From NCBI GenBank assembly GCA_030062745.1, contig CP099846.1, forward strand, positions 27,797,201 through 27,861,200: a stretch of DNA of 64,000 nt, given 5' to 3'. Shown one piece after another: positions 62,701 to 64,000 of this stretch; position 1 is the first letter of the stretch, and each line of letters opens with the position of its first letter. This stretch comes from Capitulum mitella. Taxonomy: Eukaryota; Arthropoda; Thecostraca; Pollicipedomorpha; Pollicipedidae. The position numbers were made by a program, and so were the translations under genes. Below the pieces are notes generated by a model that saw only the letters and a program-made list of their open reading frames with translations, was not told where the DNA came from and searched no databases.

Positions 62701-63816
62701 GAAACGCGCGCGGCCGCGGAATCCGGTCGGGCCGCTGTCGGCCATAGTAACGCAGCCGCTGCTCGGCACGAGGCGGCCGCCGCCGCCGTCCAGACAAAGC
62801 CACCACGTGGTGCGTCCAGACGGTCGGGTTAACCGCCGCGCCACGCGGGAACTGGCCGGGCCGCTCGTCGGAGTAAACCAGCGAGACCGATTCAGGCGCG
62901 TGAGGATGCCGTCAGCAATCGGCGTCGATTCTTTTTCGCGGATGCGTGCTTGCAAGCGGATATTGTCGCTGTCAGTCCGAATCCCACCGGATGTCACCAC
63001 TTTTGCAGCCTTCATAGCACATCGCACAAAACATCGGCTGCGGTCCACTGCTTCACGACTTCGTGATAAGCCCGCTTACGAGGCTTTTAGGTGCAGCATT
63101 GGCAAACTGCTGGATTGTTTTCCGGGAACCTGTTGGTAACTGCAAACATTTTCCTGTTTATAGTTTGTTAGGGCTAGTGTGACGCAACCACGACACAACC
63201 AAAAGAATTATAAAAACAACGTAATGGTCACACCCAACGCGACCGACTTCTGCAGGACAAGACTGGCTGTCTTAGAAGATTACTGAAACAGTAGTGACGA
63301 TCGTCCCCCAAGCAGAACGACTGCGGTACAGGGCGGAAACGCAGACGAAGGCGAAGTCCCGAAGCCGAAATGATCCATTGCCGCCGTCCACGTCCGCAGC
63401 GACAGACATGACGCCCATTTCACATCTCGAACACCAAACCCAATACCACCGCAACGCCCAACAGGAGCCTGATACCCCTGGTAAGTCACCCAACACGTGA
63501 GCCTCAATGCATCGCCATGACGTCATCGTAACGCCATGCTCTAGTTCACGTAGTCTGCAAGTTTAAGTCCACACAATCTCTGTCCAGATGACGCACTGCA
63601 CAAGCGCGTCTGCCACACGCACCGCTCCCGCGTACCTGGGTATCTGGTACATGTACTGCATCAGCTGGCAGAGGTCGTCGTGGCCGGTGCGGTCGCGGCG
63701 CGCGCTGGCCGGGAAGGTGAGCACGGGCCCGCCGCGGGGGTCCCGCGCGCCGGTGAGCAGCGCCACCCGGTCCCGCAGCAGCGGCATCACGTCCACCGCC
63801 CGCAGGCCGTCCATGG
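9801..63816 (-). CDS. trio: Trio/Kalirin-family Rho guanine-nucleotide exchange factor (35 joined exons, partial at both ends)
   Basis: Multidomain RhoGEF. In known Trio proteins the first DH-PH module loads GTP on Rac/RhoG at the membrane and cytoskeleton and drives axon guidance and cell migration. Numbering from the first residue in the window, the order is: CRAL-TRIO (1 to about 165), spectrin repeats (about 170-1205), linker (1205-1272), DH1 (1273 to about 1462), PH1 (1463 to about 1570), linker, SH3 (1624-1691). Each exon aligns with human TRIO in order, and all 34 junctions keep phase. Introns are GT-AG except one GC-AG (after 40911). Exon 7 carries one surplus base. The start codon exon and the second DH-PH module lie outside the window. 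Kalirin is the same family; invertebrates usually have a single copy, so trio is the natural name. Confidence 0.95.
12781..12960. repeat. 60-bp tandem repeat, three copies
   Basis: Three consecutive 60-bp units sharing ATCACAAGGCAGTCCCTGAA and ending TCGCATT or GCGCATT, about 80 to 90 percent alike by eye. Because 60 is a multiple of three, both strands stay open across it, which explains the repetitive short frames seen here. Confidence 0.95.
17732..17904. repeat. Poly-T tract grading into AT-rich microsatellite
   Basis: About 40 T residues followed by TATATA/TTTTATT low complexity, inside the least GC-rich part of the window. It could be the A-tail of an old minus-strand retroposed element, but no body of such an element was recognised beside it. 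Confidence 0.9.
19085..19470. repeat. ACAGAC-rich degenerate tandem tract
   Basis: Roughly 385 bp dominated by CAGACAACAGACA motifs, interspersed with GGCCGGTCCACCGACACAGAA-like modules. Unit length is irregular. Confidence 0.85.
20600..20803. repeat. 29-bp minisatellite
   Basis: Units begin CCTGCACCAATCGACAA or CCTGCACCAACAGACAA, with starts at 20631, 20660, 20689, 20718, 20747 and 20772; the fifth unit is 25 bp. A diverged unit precedes them. Confidence 0.9.
22055..22180 (-). CDS. trio: Alternative first coding exon of trio (SH3-containing short isoform)
   Basis: A 42-codon exon starting [18 protein letters not shown], basic, with a second aromatic/His motif FRQHTIDTP, and ending CAG/GTGAGC in phase 0. 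That is exactly the phase required to join the SH3 exon at 10005. The ATG has a good context (GCCGCCATGTCG). An in-frame TGA lies 36 nt upstream (22217-22219), and the GC-only stretch between them has no AG, so it cannot be an internal exon read in this frame. I infer an internal promoter in the 14.6-kb intron giving a protein with SH3 plus the second DH-PH module but without the spectrin and GEF1 parts. Short invertebrate Trio forms of this kind are known in general, but transcription here is unproven. Confidence 0.75.
24565..24655 (-). CDS. trio: trio exon 34: PH1 to SH3 linker
   Basis: Completes Arg and reads [20 protein letters not shown] then [10 protein letters not shown], ending in phase 0. 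The end corresponds to human SRTSQNTLDSDK just before the SH3 domain; the rest is a divergent acidic linker. Acceptor is CCGCAG/GGAGCT and donor AAG/GTGAGT. The frame and phase fit both neighbours, which supports it despite modest conservation. A GGTCA-rich tandem tract begins a few bases beyond its acceptor. Confidence 0.88.
24656..28995 (-). other. 4.3-kb trio intron between exons 33 and 34
   Basis: Begins (plus-strand low end) with the GGTCA-type tract, then mixed sequence. There is an AT-richer island at about 25550-26400, a poly-C run near 26811 and a very GC-rich block at 26650-27350. No exon or mobile element could be identified. Confidence 0.65.
24667..24845. repeat. GGTCA-type tract beside trio exon 34
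   Basis: Repeated GGTCACCGGTCAGGCCAC-like motifs beginning 12 bp beyond the exon 34 acceptor and extending into the intron. Period is irregular, around 15 to 25 bp. Confidence 0.75.
28996..29126 (-). CDS. trio: trio exon 33: C-terminal helix of PH1 and linker
   Basis: Found by reading the strand directly. It encodes [20 protein letters not shown], the closing PH helix (human ASSIENKQDWIKHIREVIQE), then a Pro/Lys-rich linker [12 protein letters not shown] plus AG of Arg. It starts in phase 0. Acceptor is CCGCAG/GCCAGC and donor AG/GTGAGC. A 518-codon open frame on the opposite strand runs across it and is judged accidental. Confidence 0.94.
29763..29864 (-). CDS. trio: trio exon 32: PH1 domain
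   Basis: A 34-codon phase 0-0 exon reading [20 protein letters not shown] then [14 protein letters not shown], as human [20 protein letters not shown] and VGRTPTSDNKIVLK. Acceptor is CGGCAG/ACCTCC and donor AAG/GTGAGG. The following 636-bp intron has a short GGTCA-rich stretch (29281-29312) and nothing else. Confidence 0.97.
29865..33264 (-). other. 3.4-kb trio intron between exons 31 and 32
   Basis: No coding exon or recognisable repeat. Composition alternates between AT-balanced (29880-30400, 32230-33260) and GC-rich (30400-32200) segments. Confidence 0.65.
33265..33423 (-). CDS. trio: trio exon 31: start of PH1 domain
   Basis: A 53-codon phase 0-0 exon reading [20 protein letters not shown] then [18 protein letters not shown] and [11 protein letters not shown]. 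It is nearly colinear with human LILQESFQVWDPKTLIRKGR, RHLFLFEMSLVFSKEVKD and RSKYLYKSKLF. This is the PH domain that cooperates with DH1. Acceptor is TTCCAG/GTGATT and donor ATG/GTAAGT. Confidence 0.97.
33895..34215. repeat. Diverged GTCACTG/TGGTCCGCC repeat tract
   Basis: Recurring modules such as CGTCACTGTGGTCCGCCGTC and CCGCGTCACTAAGGTC through about 320 bp of the intron after exon 30; period is roughly 20 to 30 bp and imperfect. Confidence 0.7.
34402..34503 (-). CDS. trio: trio exon 30: end of DH1 domain
   Basis: A 34-codon phase 0-0 exon reading [20 protein letters not shown] then [14 protein letters not shown], as human [20 protein letters not shown] and MLEGFDENIESQGE. The Asn-Asp pair in ANDAMHLS, which is important for exchange activity in Trio GEF1, is intact. 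Acceptor is CCGCAG/GACGGC and donor GAG/GTGAGG. The intron after it (33424-34401) contains a GTCACTG-type repeat tract. Confidence 0.97.
34951..35260. repeat. 310-bp dispersed element, copy 1
   Basis: Aligns over its whole length with 43125-43433 in the same orientation. Shared strings include GAAAATATGTG, ACATTTTAT, AAAAGCTACAT, TTTCTAAC, CCACGAA and TTTCCAACCC. AT-rich against a GC-rich background. Ends 61 bp from the donor of exon 29. There is no coding capacity. It may be a short nonautonomous mobile element. Confidence 0.85.
35322..35543 (-). CDS. trio: trio exon 29: DH1 domain core, CR3 helix
   Basis: A 74-codon phase 0-0 exon with [20 protein letters not shown] and the signature DH helix [19 protein letters not shown], which is the catalytic surface of Dbl-family GEFs. 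It ends GHGEIK. Acceptor is TTTCAG/TCCCAG. The donor AAG/GTCGGC is weak beyond the first three positions, but the next exon begins precisely where homology needs it. The next intron contains a copy of the 310-bp element 61 bp from this donor. Confidence 0.97.
35544..37390 (-). other. 1.8-kb trio intron between exons 28 and 29
   Basis: GC-rich to about 36300 and AT-richer from 36400 to 37000. I see no exon, repeat family or RNA gene. Confidence 0.6.
37391..37524 (-). CDS. trio: trio exon 28: DH1 domain
   Basis: Completes Gly and reads [20 protein letters not shown], then [24 protein letters not shown] split across two stretches here. It is the equivalent of human IVNKELIIFGNMQEIYEFHN and [20 protein letters not shown]. 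Acceptor is TTTCAG/GCATTC and donor TGG/GTAGGT. The following intron spans 35544-37390. Confidence 0.97.
37525..39214 (-). other. AT-rich trio intron between exons 27 and 28
   Basis: A marked drop in GC from about 37960 to 39100, with short palindromic GGTCAGGTCA/TGACCTGA motifs near 38025-38065 and 38345-38360, and TTTTTCGGAAA motifs at about 38101 and 38248. The changed composition suggests an old inserted element, but no coding remnant or clear termini are visible. Confidence 0.45.
39215..39324 (-). CDS. trio: trio exon 27: start of DH1 (RhoGEF) domain, CR1
   Basis: Reads [20 protein letters not shown] and [16 protein letters not shown] plus one base of Gly, aligning to human FIMAELIQTEKAYVRDLREC and MDTYLWEM...EEIPP. 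This is conserved region 1 of the Dbl-homology fold, which contacts Rac switch regions. Acceptor is GTCCAG/CTTCAT and donor CCG/GTGAGT. The 1,690-bp intron that follows is AT-rich. Confidence 0.97.
39612..39818 (-). CDS. trio: trio exon 26: spectrin to DH linker
   Basis: Begins [10 protein letters not shown], then an acidic Pro/Glu-rich linker ([18 protein letters not shown]), and ends [12 protein letters not shown] plus two bases of Asp. It is equivalent to human TSLEKALGIS...LNEEKRKSARRKE. Acceptor is CGCCAG/GCGGCA and donor GA/GTGAGT. The frame meets a TGA overlapping the donor, so the open frame alone would end here; the splice is required. The following intron is 287 bp. Confidence 0.95.
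39808..40202. repeat. Dispersed copies of the exon 26 acceptor edge
   Basis: The 22-bp string spanning the exon 26 acceptor and its first 11 coding bases (39808-39829) recurs exactly at 39943-39964. Weaker versions occur near 39856, at 40006-40027 and at 40181-40202. The intervening sequence shares a GGTCAGTACC motif at about 39841 and 40212. Confidence 0.85.
40097..40131. repeat. Perfect 16-bp inverted repeat, 3-nt loop
   Basis: Arms AGTGGTCTGTGGACAG and its exact complement separated by GTA, in the intron between exons 25 and 26. Confidence 0.97.
40328..40473 (-). CDS. trio: trio exon 25: last spectrin repeat
   Basis: Reads [20 protein letters not shown] then [20 protein letters not shown], ending FSHRMDVY plus AG of Arg. 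It matches human [20 protein letters not shown] and HAHAAEIKKCVTAVDKRYRD. Acceptor is CCGCAG/GAGACC and donor AG/GTGCGA. Although highly conserved, this frame is short because stops lie just outside the splice sites. The following intron contains copies of the next exon's acceptor and a perfect hairpin. Confidence 0.96.
40911..41008 (-). CDS. trio: trio exon 24: spectrin repeat, GC-type donor
   Basis: Completes the Gly codon and reads [20 protein letters not shown] then [11 protein letters not shown], as human EFYLSTHTSTGSSIQHTQEL and KEHEEFQITAK. Acceptor is TTACAG/GTGACC. The donor that keeps homology and phase is AAG/GCAAGT, a GC-AG intron. The nearest GT lies four bases inside the intron and would shift the frame into exon 25. 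The next intron is 437 bp. Confidence 0.92.
41538..41678 (-). CDS. trio: trio exon 23: spectrin repeat
   Basis: Completes Glu and reads [20 protein letters not shown] then [20 protein letters not shown], ending DWIKDT plus one base of Gly. It matches human ILNELFQRENRVLHYWTMRK and RRLDQCQQYVVFERSAKQAL. Acceptor is CTGCAG/AAATGC and donor CCG/GTGAGT. The following intron (41009-41537) contains nothing recognisable. Confidence 0.96.
41933..42065 (-). CDS. trio: trio exon 22: spectrin repeat
   Basis: Reads [20 protein letters not shown] and [16 protein letters not shown], matching human EAFLKACTLARRNADVFLKY and then a diverged loop ending PEQQVK. It begins in phase 0 and leaves one base of a Glu codon. 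Acceptor is CGTCAG/GTGGTG and donor AAAG/GTGAGT. The following intron is 254 bp. Confidence 0.94.
42447..42581 (-). CDS. trio: trio exon 21: spectrin repeat
   Basis: A 45-codon phase 0-0 exon found by reading the strand directly. It contains [19 protein letters not shown] and ends LIQKHQDQK, equivalent to human VCSVLESLEQEYKREEDWC and ISKHLEQKE. The acceptor is GGGCAG/GTCTCA and the donor AAG/GTAGCT. Its first 15 bases together with the acceptor are repeated in the upstream intronic array. The next intron is 381 bp. Confidence 0.92.
42728..42762. repeat. 11-bp inverted repeat, 13-nt loop
   Basis: Arms CAGATCAGGCA and TGCCTGATCTG within the decayed part of the 44-bp array. Confidence 0.9.
42894..42926. 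repeat. Perfect 15-bp inverted repeat, 3-nt loop
   Basis: Arms ACTTCAGCACCACAC and its exact complement around CAA, in the same intron as the 44-bp array and made from its repeat motif. Confidence 0.97.
43125..43433. repeat. 310-bp dispersed element, copy 2
   Basis: Partner of 34951-35260, direct orientation, clearly diverged by substitutions and small indels. It lies 102 bp from the donor of exon 20. No terminal inverted repeats or target-site duplication were obvious by eye. Confidence 0.85.
43536..43727 (-). CDS. trio: trio exon 20: spectrin repeat
   Basis: A 64-codon phase 0-0 exon reading [40 protein letters not shown] and [19 protein letters not shown]. It aligns gap-free to human KTHQSALQVQQKAEAMLQAN, HYDMDMIRDCAEKVASHWQQ and EDRLKLVNASVAFYKTSEQ. 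Acceptor is CTGCAG/CGGACC and donor GAG/GTGGGG. The intron after it carries one copy of the duplicated 310-bp element and a long 44-bp-type repeat tract. Confidence 0.96.
44434..44553 (-). CDS. trio: trio exon 19: spectrin repeat
   Basis: A 40-codon phase 0-0 exon reading [20 protein letters not shown] then [20 protein letters not shown]. It is nearly identical in pattern to human VLGWIRNGESMLNAGLITAS and SLQEAEQLQREHEQFQHAIE. Acceptor is GCGCAG/GTGATG and donor GAG/GTGAGG. The 706-bp intron after it shows no feature. Confidence 0.96.
44914..45096 (-). CDS. trio: trio exon 18: spectrin repeat
   Basis: A 61-codon phase 0-0 exon found by reading the strand directly. It reads [20 protein letters not shown] then [20 protein letters not shown], matching human TRVQDLLEFLHEKQQELDLA and HRKHLEQCVQLRHLQAEVKQ. 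Acceptor is CTGCAG/CTGCTG and donor CAG/GTGCGT. The N-terminal 20 codons are poorly conserved, but phase at both ends fits its neighbours. The next intron is 360 bp. Confidence 0.9.
45539..45700 (-). CDS. trio: trio exon 17: spectrin repeat
   Basis: A 54-codon phase 0-0 exon: [20 protein letters not shown], then [19 protein letters not shown] and ending GQRTSQ. It is equivalent to the human IISDLESWNDELSQQMNDFD...AEQRLQHHADKALTMNNL segment. Acceptor is CGCCAG/GTGTCG and donor CAG/GTGCGT. The following intron is 442 bp without features. Confidence 0.9.
46145..46316 (-). CDS. trio: trio exon 16: spectrin repeat
   Basis: After a variable loop ([13 protein letters not shown]) it reads [20 protein letters not shown] then [20 protein letters not shown]. 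These match human HIETVLQQLDEAQSQMEELF and ERKIKLELFLQLRIFERDAI. It begins with one base finishing the Arg codon and ends in phase 0. Acceptor is CCGCAG/GTCGCA and donor GAG/GTACGT. The next intron (45701-46144) is unremarkable. Confidence 0.95.
46697..46866 (-). CDS. trio: trio exon 15: spectrin repeat
   Basis: Reads [20 protein letters not shown], then [15 protein letters not shown] and [14 protein letters not shown]. It corresponds to human LWTWLEELQKELLDDVYAES... and NVIKEGEDLIQQL. It starts in phase 0 and ends with AG of an Arg codon. Acceptor is CCTCAG/CTGACG and donor AG/GTGGGC. The following 380-bp intron holds nothing recognisable. Confidence 0.93.
47221..47315. repeat. Palindromic GTATAC-rich tract
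   Basis: Multiple overlapping ACTGCTGTATACAGTATAC-like motifs that can pair with each other, in an AT-rich intron between exons 14 and 15. Confidence 0.6.
47392..47530 (-). CDS. trio: trio exon 14: spectrin repeat
   Basis: Reads [20 protein letters not shown] and ends [13 protein letters not shown], matching human TGECDPEEIYQAAHQLEDRI and LDMSVSFHTHVKE. It begins with one base closing the previous Arg codon and ends in phase 0. Acceptor is CCGCAG/GACGGG and donor GAG/GTGGGC. The acceptor and first seven exon bases are repeated in the adjacent tandem array. The following intron (46867-47391) is AT-rich with palindromic TATAC/GTATA motifs near 47221-47315. Confidence 0.95.
47524..47870. repeat. 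42-bp tandem array beginning at trio exon 14
   Basis: Eight CCCCGTCCTGC-type copies starting at 47524, 47566, 47608, 47645, 47687, 47729, 47771 and 47836. Spacing is 42 bp except for one of 37 and one of 65. The first copy is the exon edge itself; each further copy repeats the acceptor AG and most of GACGGGG. Confidence 0.95.
48762..48937 (-). CDS. trio: trio exon 13: spectrin repeat
   Basis: Reads [20 protein letters not shown] and later [19 protein letters not shown], equivalent to human VLDWIENHGEAFLSKHTGVG and [19 protein letters not shown]. It begins in phase 0 and ends with AG of an Arg codon. Acceptor is CCGCAG/GTGCTG and donor AG/GTGGGC. The intron after it (47531-48761) carries a 42-bp tandem array against the next exon. 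Confidence 0.95.
49267..49381 (-). CDS. trio: trio exon 12: spectrin repeat
   Basis: Completes the split Arg codon of exon 11 and reads [20 protein letters not shown] then [18 protein letters not shown]. This is almost colinear with human VIHEVLHHQRQLENIWQHRK and VRLHQRLQLCVFQQDVQQ. Acceptor is GCTCAG/CGTGAT and donor CAG/GTACAA. The following intron is 329 bp and shows nothing. Confidence 0.95.
50730..51974 (+). CDS. Predicted secreted cysteine-rich protein with VWC-like repeats and C-type-lectin-like domain (nested, intronless)
   Basis: One uninterrupted 414-codon frame on the strand opposite to trio, within a trio intron. Residues 10-24 form a hydrophobic signal-peptide core ending SALCA. 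Residues 86-245 hold four spaced Cys-x4-Cys pairs (107/112, 150/155, 199/204, 240/245); two are followed by a Cys-Cys doublet (132-133, 218-219), a pattern like von Willebrand type C modules. Residues 269-395 look like a C-type-lectin-like domain: Cys269, Cys280 in [17 protein letters not shown] with Cys297, a YWLVLR core, KMWDNT, and YVCQ with Cys387. Canonical EPN/QPD sugar-binding motifs are missing, so carbohydrate binding is doubtful. N-glycosylation sequons occur at 149, 165, 222, 252 and 347. I do not recognise the specific protein. An extracellular matrix, immune or adhesive role is only a guess. No upstream 5' exon was resolved. Confidence 0.85.
   Translation: MQGRGPTRVAEAAAVGFLVSALCAATTHKPVARMDARVAVSGNDTKEKIPHKEALMTADLKHGQIVPPDPDAYPGLSDYQRERLRCRDSAGKMHDLAAKYLAAGSDCTYYECEYNADINGASWMLTRDIYKCCFEDKFAFKEGSVMQGNCSKKVCVRDGEDNSFNGSVAWEVRTTGCDRCTIGLVLLERGERFHTGDPCLHFECLGKGHLEPVVDPHCCKVNETLVVDGQMAMTRVDDDCEVSHCRRGRFTNRTNHQPHITVDEYISGCPVYWSHIQGVCYQSYTKPLRLRDAARFCAELAPARHSRLMEVHFGGMIGTMSDVMELGRPYWLVLRTRPDSPRKMWDNTTTPERFLVGHEHPATVKLVNRHGKLVFEPAAAEKNAYVCQMDHQPSCKPTGYTEPEPRSPIHFEEL
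52568..52573 (+). promoter_or_regulatory. Candidate polyadenylation signal AATAAA for the nested gene
   Basis: AATAAA about 600 bp after the stop codon of the nested lectin-like gene, in AT-rich sequence; another AATAAA-like string follows near 52658. This is the first exact hexamer I saw downstream on the plus strand. Position is plausible for a 3' UTR end, but no transcript evidence is available. Confidence 0.3.
52780..53163. repeat. Diverged repeats resembling the exon 11 donor edge
   Basis: Modules containing CCACCACTGGGCTAACCACA (about 52819), CATCACTGGACTGACCTCG (about 52893) and CCTCGCTGGAATTGCCACA (about 53073) resemble CCACCGCCGGACTAACCGAA at the exon 11 donor, each followed by a CACATG- or CACGTG-like string and an ACTGACTGGGCTC string. 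Confidence 0.65.
52971..53011. repeat. 20-bp inverted repeat, 1-nt centre, one mismatch
   Basis: Arms CCATCGCTAGACCGACCAAA and TTTGGTCAGTCTAGCGATGG pair at 19 of 20 positions with a single G between, inside the repeat tract downstream of exon 11. Confidence 0.95.
53164..53312 (-). CDS. trio: trio exon 11: spectrin repeat with Gly-rich loop
   Basis: Reads [18 protein letters not shown], then a Gly/Ser-rich insertion, then [10 protein letters not shown], corresponding to human SQDGKSLLDKLQRPL...NYSKAVHHVL. The human loop at this site is also variable. It ends with two bases of an Arg codon at donor CG/GTTAGT, an unusual but acceptable consensus. Acceptor is TTTCAG/GTGCAC. The intron that follows contains the plus-strand nested gene and repeats that resemble this exon's donor edge. 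Confidence 0.88.
53525..53656 (-). CDS. trio: trio exon 10: spectrin repeat
   Basis: A 44-codon phase 0-0 exon. It begins [19 protein letters not shown] and ends [12 protein letters not shown], equivalent to human YMSNVDSWCKACGEVDLPS and GIYEHITLAYSE. Acceptor is TTCCAG/TACGTG and donor GAG/GTGGGT. The next intron is only 212 bp. Confidence 0.93.
54699..54803 (-). CDS. trio: trio exon 9: spectrin repeat
   Basis: A 35-codon phase 0-0 exon ([20 protein letters not shown] then VFHQKAEQ), matching human IASQLEQEWKAFAAALDERS and IFHQKAEK. Acceptor is CGCCAG/GTGGCG and donor CAG/GTCAGC. Open frame continues past the donor for about 20 codons, but homology and the next exon place the junction here. 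The following intron (53657-54698, 1,042 bp) shows no further gene. Confidence 0.93.
54969..54998. repeat. 10-bp inverted repeat
   Basis: Arms TCATCAGTCA and TGACTGATGA around a 10-nt loop in the intron between exons 8 and 9, which also holds diverged GGCAGCGTCACC/CATCTGTC repeats (54850-55085). Confidence 0.9.
55287..55373 (-). CDS. trio: trio exon 8: spectrin repeat
   Basis: A 29-codon phase 0-0 exon reading [20 protein letters not shown] then HYASQHIQQ. It aligns without gaps to human NVYVNINRIMSVANRLVESG and HYASQQIRQ, one of the most conserved stretches of the family. Acceptor is TTACAG/AACGTC and donor CAG/GTGGGC. The 483-bp intron after it contains diverged short repeats and a 10-bp-arm inverted repeat (54969-54998). 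Confidence 0.95.
55825..55948 (-). CDS. trio: trio exon 7: spectrin repeat, carries a +1 frameshift
   Basis: Conserved phase demands 123 nt (41 codons, as in human TRIO), but the exon is 124 nt. The 5' part reads [13 protein letters not shown] in the incoming frame. The 3' part reads [20 protein letters not shown], ending ALSSM, in the frame that fits the next exon, matching vertebrate NSYTEIG...MNCM at equal length. The surplus base is one of two T residues (minus strand) at 55910-55911. Splice sites look normal (CCGCAG/GTGCTG and ATG/GTGAGG). A single-base assembly error is the simplest reading; a damaged allele is the alternative. Confidence 0.85.
56331..56453 (-). CDS. trio: trio exon 6: spectrin repeat
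   Basis: A 41-codon phase 0-0 exon. It shows the typical spectrin helix pattern [20 protein letters not shown] followed by IFEKEVEE, equivalent to HLHQMWHVRKLKLDQCFQLR in human TRIO. Acceptor is ACCCAG/ATCCTC and donor GAG/GTGAGG. The following intron (55949-56330) shows nothing else. Confidence 0.94.
56454..58352 (-). other. 1.9-kb trio intron between exons 5 and 6
   Basis: No exon seen. It has a GC-rich centre (56760-57300), a poly-C run near 57001 and two adjacent short hairpins at 58045-58063 and 58066-58095. Confidence 0.6.
58045..58095. repeat. Two adjacent hairpins
   Basis: TACCTTC...GAAGGTA (58045-58063, 7-bp arms) and CAGCAGATGCTTC...GAAGCATCTGCTG (58066-58095, 13-bp perfect arms, 4-nt loop), separated by two bases, in the intron between exons 5 and 6. 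Confidence 0.93.
58353..58464 (-). CDS. trio: trio exon 5: Gly/Ser-rich inter-repeat linker
   Basis: Short exon, poorly conserved and rich in Gly, Asp and Ser, ending in [15 protein letters not shown]. This sits where human TRIO has a similar loop ending NADLQNLLPK. It completes the Arg codon opened in exon 4 and ends in phase 0. Acceptor is CCTCAG/GCTGGG and donor CAG/GTGCGA. Identification rests on position, phase and the short DLQ motif, so it is less certain than its neighbours. Confidence 0.82.
59190..59640. repeat. 34-bp GC-rich minisatellite
   Basis: GCTGTCCGG starts at 59218, 59252, 59288, 59322, 59356, 59389 and 59422, with units of 33 to 36 bp sharing GGCGGCGGACACGGGGCACGG. Units decay after 59430 but remain recognisable to about 59640. 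Located in the intron between exons 4 and 5; repetitive Pro/Arg frames across it are artefacts. Confidence 0.95.
59965..60176 (-). CDS. trio: trio exon 4: start of spectrin-repeat array
   Basis: Encodes a helical segment ([19 protein letters not shown], then [20 protein letters not shown]) ending LLQR, matching the vertebrate first spectrin-type repeat, which also ends QKLLQRIQ. It starts in phase 0 and leaves two bases of an Arg codon. Acceptor is CCCCAG/GCGGTG and donor GCG/GTGAGC. The next intron (58465-59964) holds the 34-bp minisatellite described separately. Confidence 0.92.
60570..60683 (-). CDS. trio: trio exon 3: C-terminal part of CRAL-TRIO domain
   Basis: A 38-codon phase 0-0 exon with the [20 protein letters not shown] stretch, equivalent to the vertebrate MVSLEGLTKVVDPSQLTPEF segment, then a [10 protein letters not shown] end. 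Acceptor is CTGCAG/ACAAAT and donor ACG/GTAAGC. The following 393-bp intron (60177-60569) shows nothing recognisable. Confidence 0.93.
61090..61440. repeat. Degenerate CTCCCTGACC/GACCGAATC repeat tract
   Basis: Irregular 18-22 bp modules such as TCTCCCTGACCGAATCCCC and TTCCTGACCGAGTCTCCC through about 350 bp of the intron between exons 2 and 3, reaching close to the exon 2 donor. Confidence 0.8.
61458..61650 (-). CDS. trio: trio exon 2: core of CRAL-TRIO domain
   Basis: Reads [20 protein letters not shown] and then [19 protein letters not shown], nearly colinear with human TRIO. Acceptor is TTGCAG/CGACG and donor GAG/GTGAGG. It starts with the third base of a Ser codon split from exon 1 and ends in phase 0. 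The following intron (60684-61457) is filled in part by a degenerate minisatellite. Confidence 0.95.
61651..63635 (-). other. 2.0-kb trio intron between exons 1 and 2
   Basis: No coding exon seen. Region 61780-62340 is a degenerate tract rich in GTGACAG, and a (GT)n microsatellite lies at 61936-61953. It is GC-rich at 62340-62830 and AT-balanced after 62890. Confidence 0.6.
61936..61953. repeat. (GT)n microsatellite
   Basis: About nine GT units in the intron between exons 1 and 2. Confidence 0.9.
63636..63816 (-). CDS. trio: trio exon 1 of window: N-terminal part of CRAL-TRIO domain
   Basis: Encodes the start of the Sec14-like lipid-binding domain, including [12 protein letters not shown] and the hallmark [10 protein letters not shown], which match the vertebrate DGLKASDVLPIL and RGGPILTFPA. 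The acceptor is CGGCAG before CCATGG and the donor is CAG/GTACGC. The exon enters with two bases of a codon and leaves with two. Its first ATG is not the gene start by homology, because the vertebrate protein continues upstream. The rest of the window above it (63817-64000) is purine-rich intron with nothing recognisable. Confidence 0.92.
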
Positions 63817-64000
63817 CTGCCGAACAGAGGAACGGGTGACGCGAGGGGACCGAGACGAAGACACGAGACGAGGTCGAGACGAGGTGGGAGATAAGAACAG
63901 GAGCAGAGGACCACACGGTCATCGCAGGCATCACGTGAACCGGTCGCACATCGTTCGTGCTGTGGAAGAGAGGACGATACAGTCAACAGAGGCGCCACAC

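Noticed and set aside
63812..63814. ATG at the beginning of the first trio exon as gene start
   Set aside because: A good acceptor immediately precedes it and vertebrate Trio has conserved residues upstream, so it is an internal Met.
1..64000. tRNA, rRNA, CRISPR or bacterial features
   Set aside because: No cloverleaf with a proper TTCGA arm, no rRNA core motifs and no regularly spaced direct repeats with unique spacers were seen; the tandem repeats are contiguous minisatellites.

Overview
The window is intron-rich, strongly GC/CpG-rich animal nuclear DNA. It is dominated by one gene on the minus strand: a Trio/Kalirin/UNC-73-type Rho guanine-nucleotide exchange factor. I rebuilt 35 consecutive coding exons by joining open segments at splice sites and checking reading phase at every junction. 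The gene runs from about 63.8 kb (inside the N-terminal CRAL-TRIO/Sec14 domain), through the spectrin-repeat array (60.2 to 40.3 kb), the first DH-PH GEF module (39.8 to 29.0 kb), and a short linker (24.6 kb), to the SH3 domain (10.0 to 9.8 kb). The true start codon lies beyond position 64000 and the second DH-PH module beyond position 1, so the gene is open at both ends. The exons sum to 5,077 nt, about 1,692 codons. I read the organism as an invertebrate, probably an arthropod and perhaps a crustacean, but the species is not determined by the sequence.

Two extra ATG exons lie in the last two introns (22055-22180 and 321-420). Each has an in-frame stop a few codons upstream, no AG between that stop and the ATG, and a donor whose phase fits a trio junction. 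They look like first coding exons driven by internal promoters. They would give shorter proteins beginning just before the SH3 exon, or just after it.

A second, intronless gene sits on the plus strand inside the 3.8-kb spectrin-repeat intron (50730-51974). It encodes a 414-residue predicted secreted protein with cysteine-rich VWC-like repeats and a degenerate C-type-lectin-like domain.

The remaining sequence is intronic. It contains minisatellites, several of which carry copies of the neighbouring exon edge and splice site. It also has short-loop inverted repeats, a 310-bp element present twice in the same orientation, a pentanucleotide array, and AT-rich islands. I found no rRNA, tRNA, CRISPR array, insertion sequence or intact transposon. 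One trio exon (55825-55948) has one base too many and breaks the frame; this is an assembly error or a real lesion.
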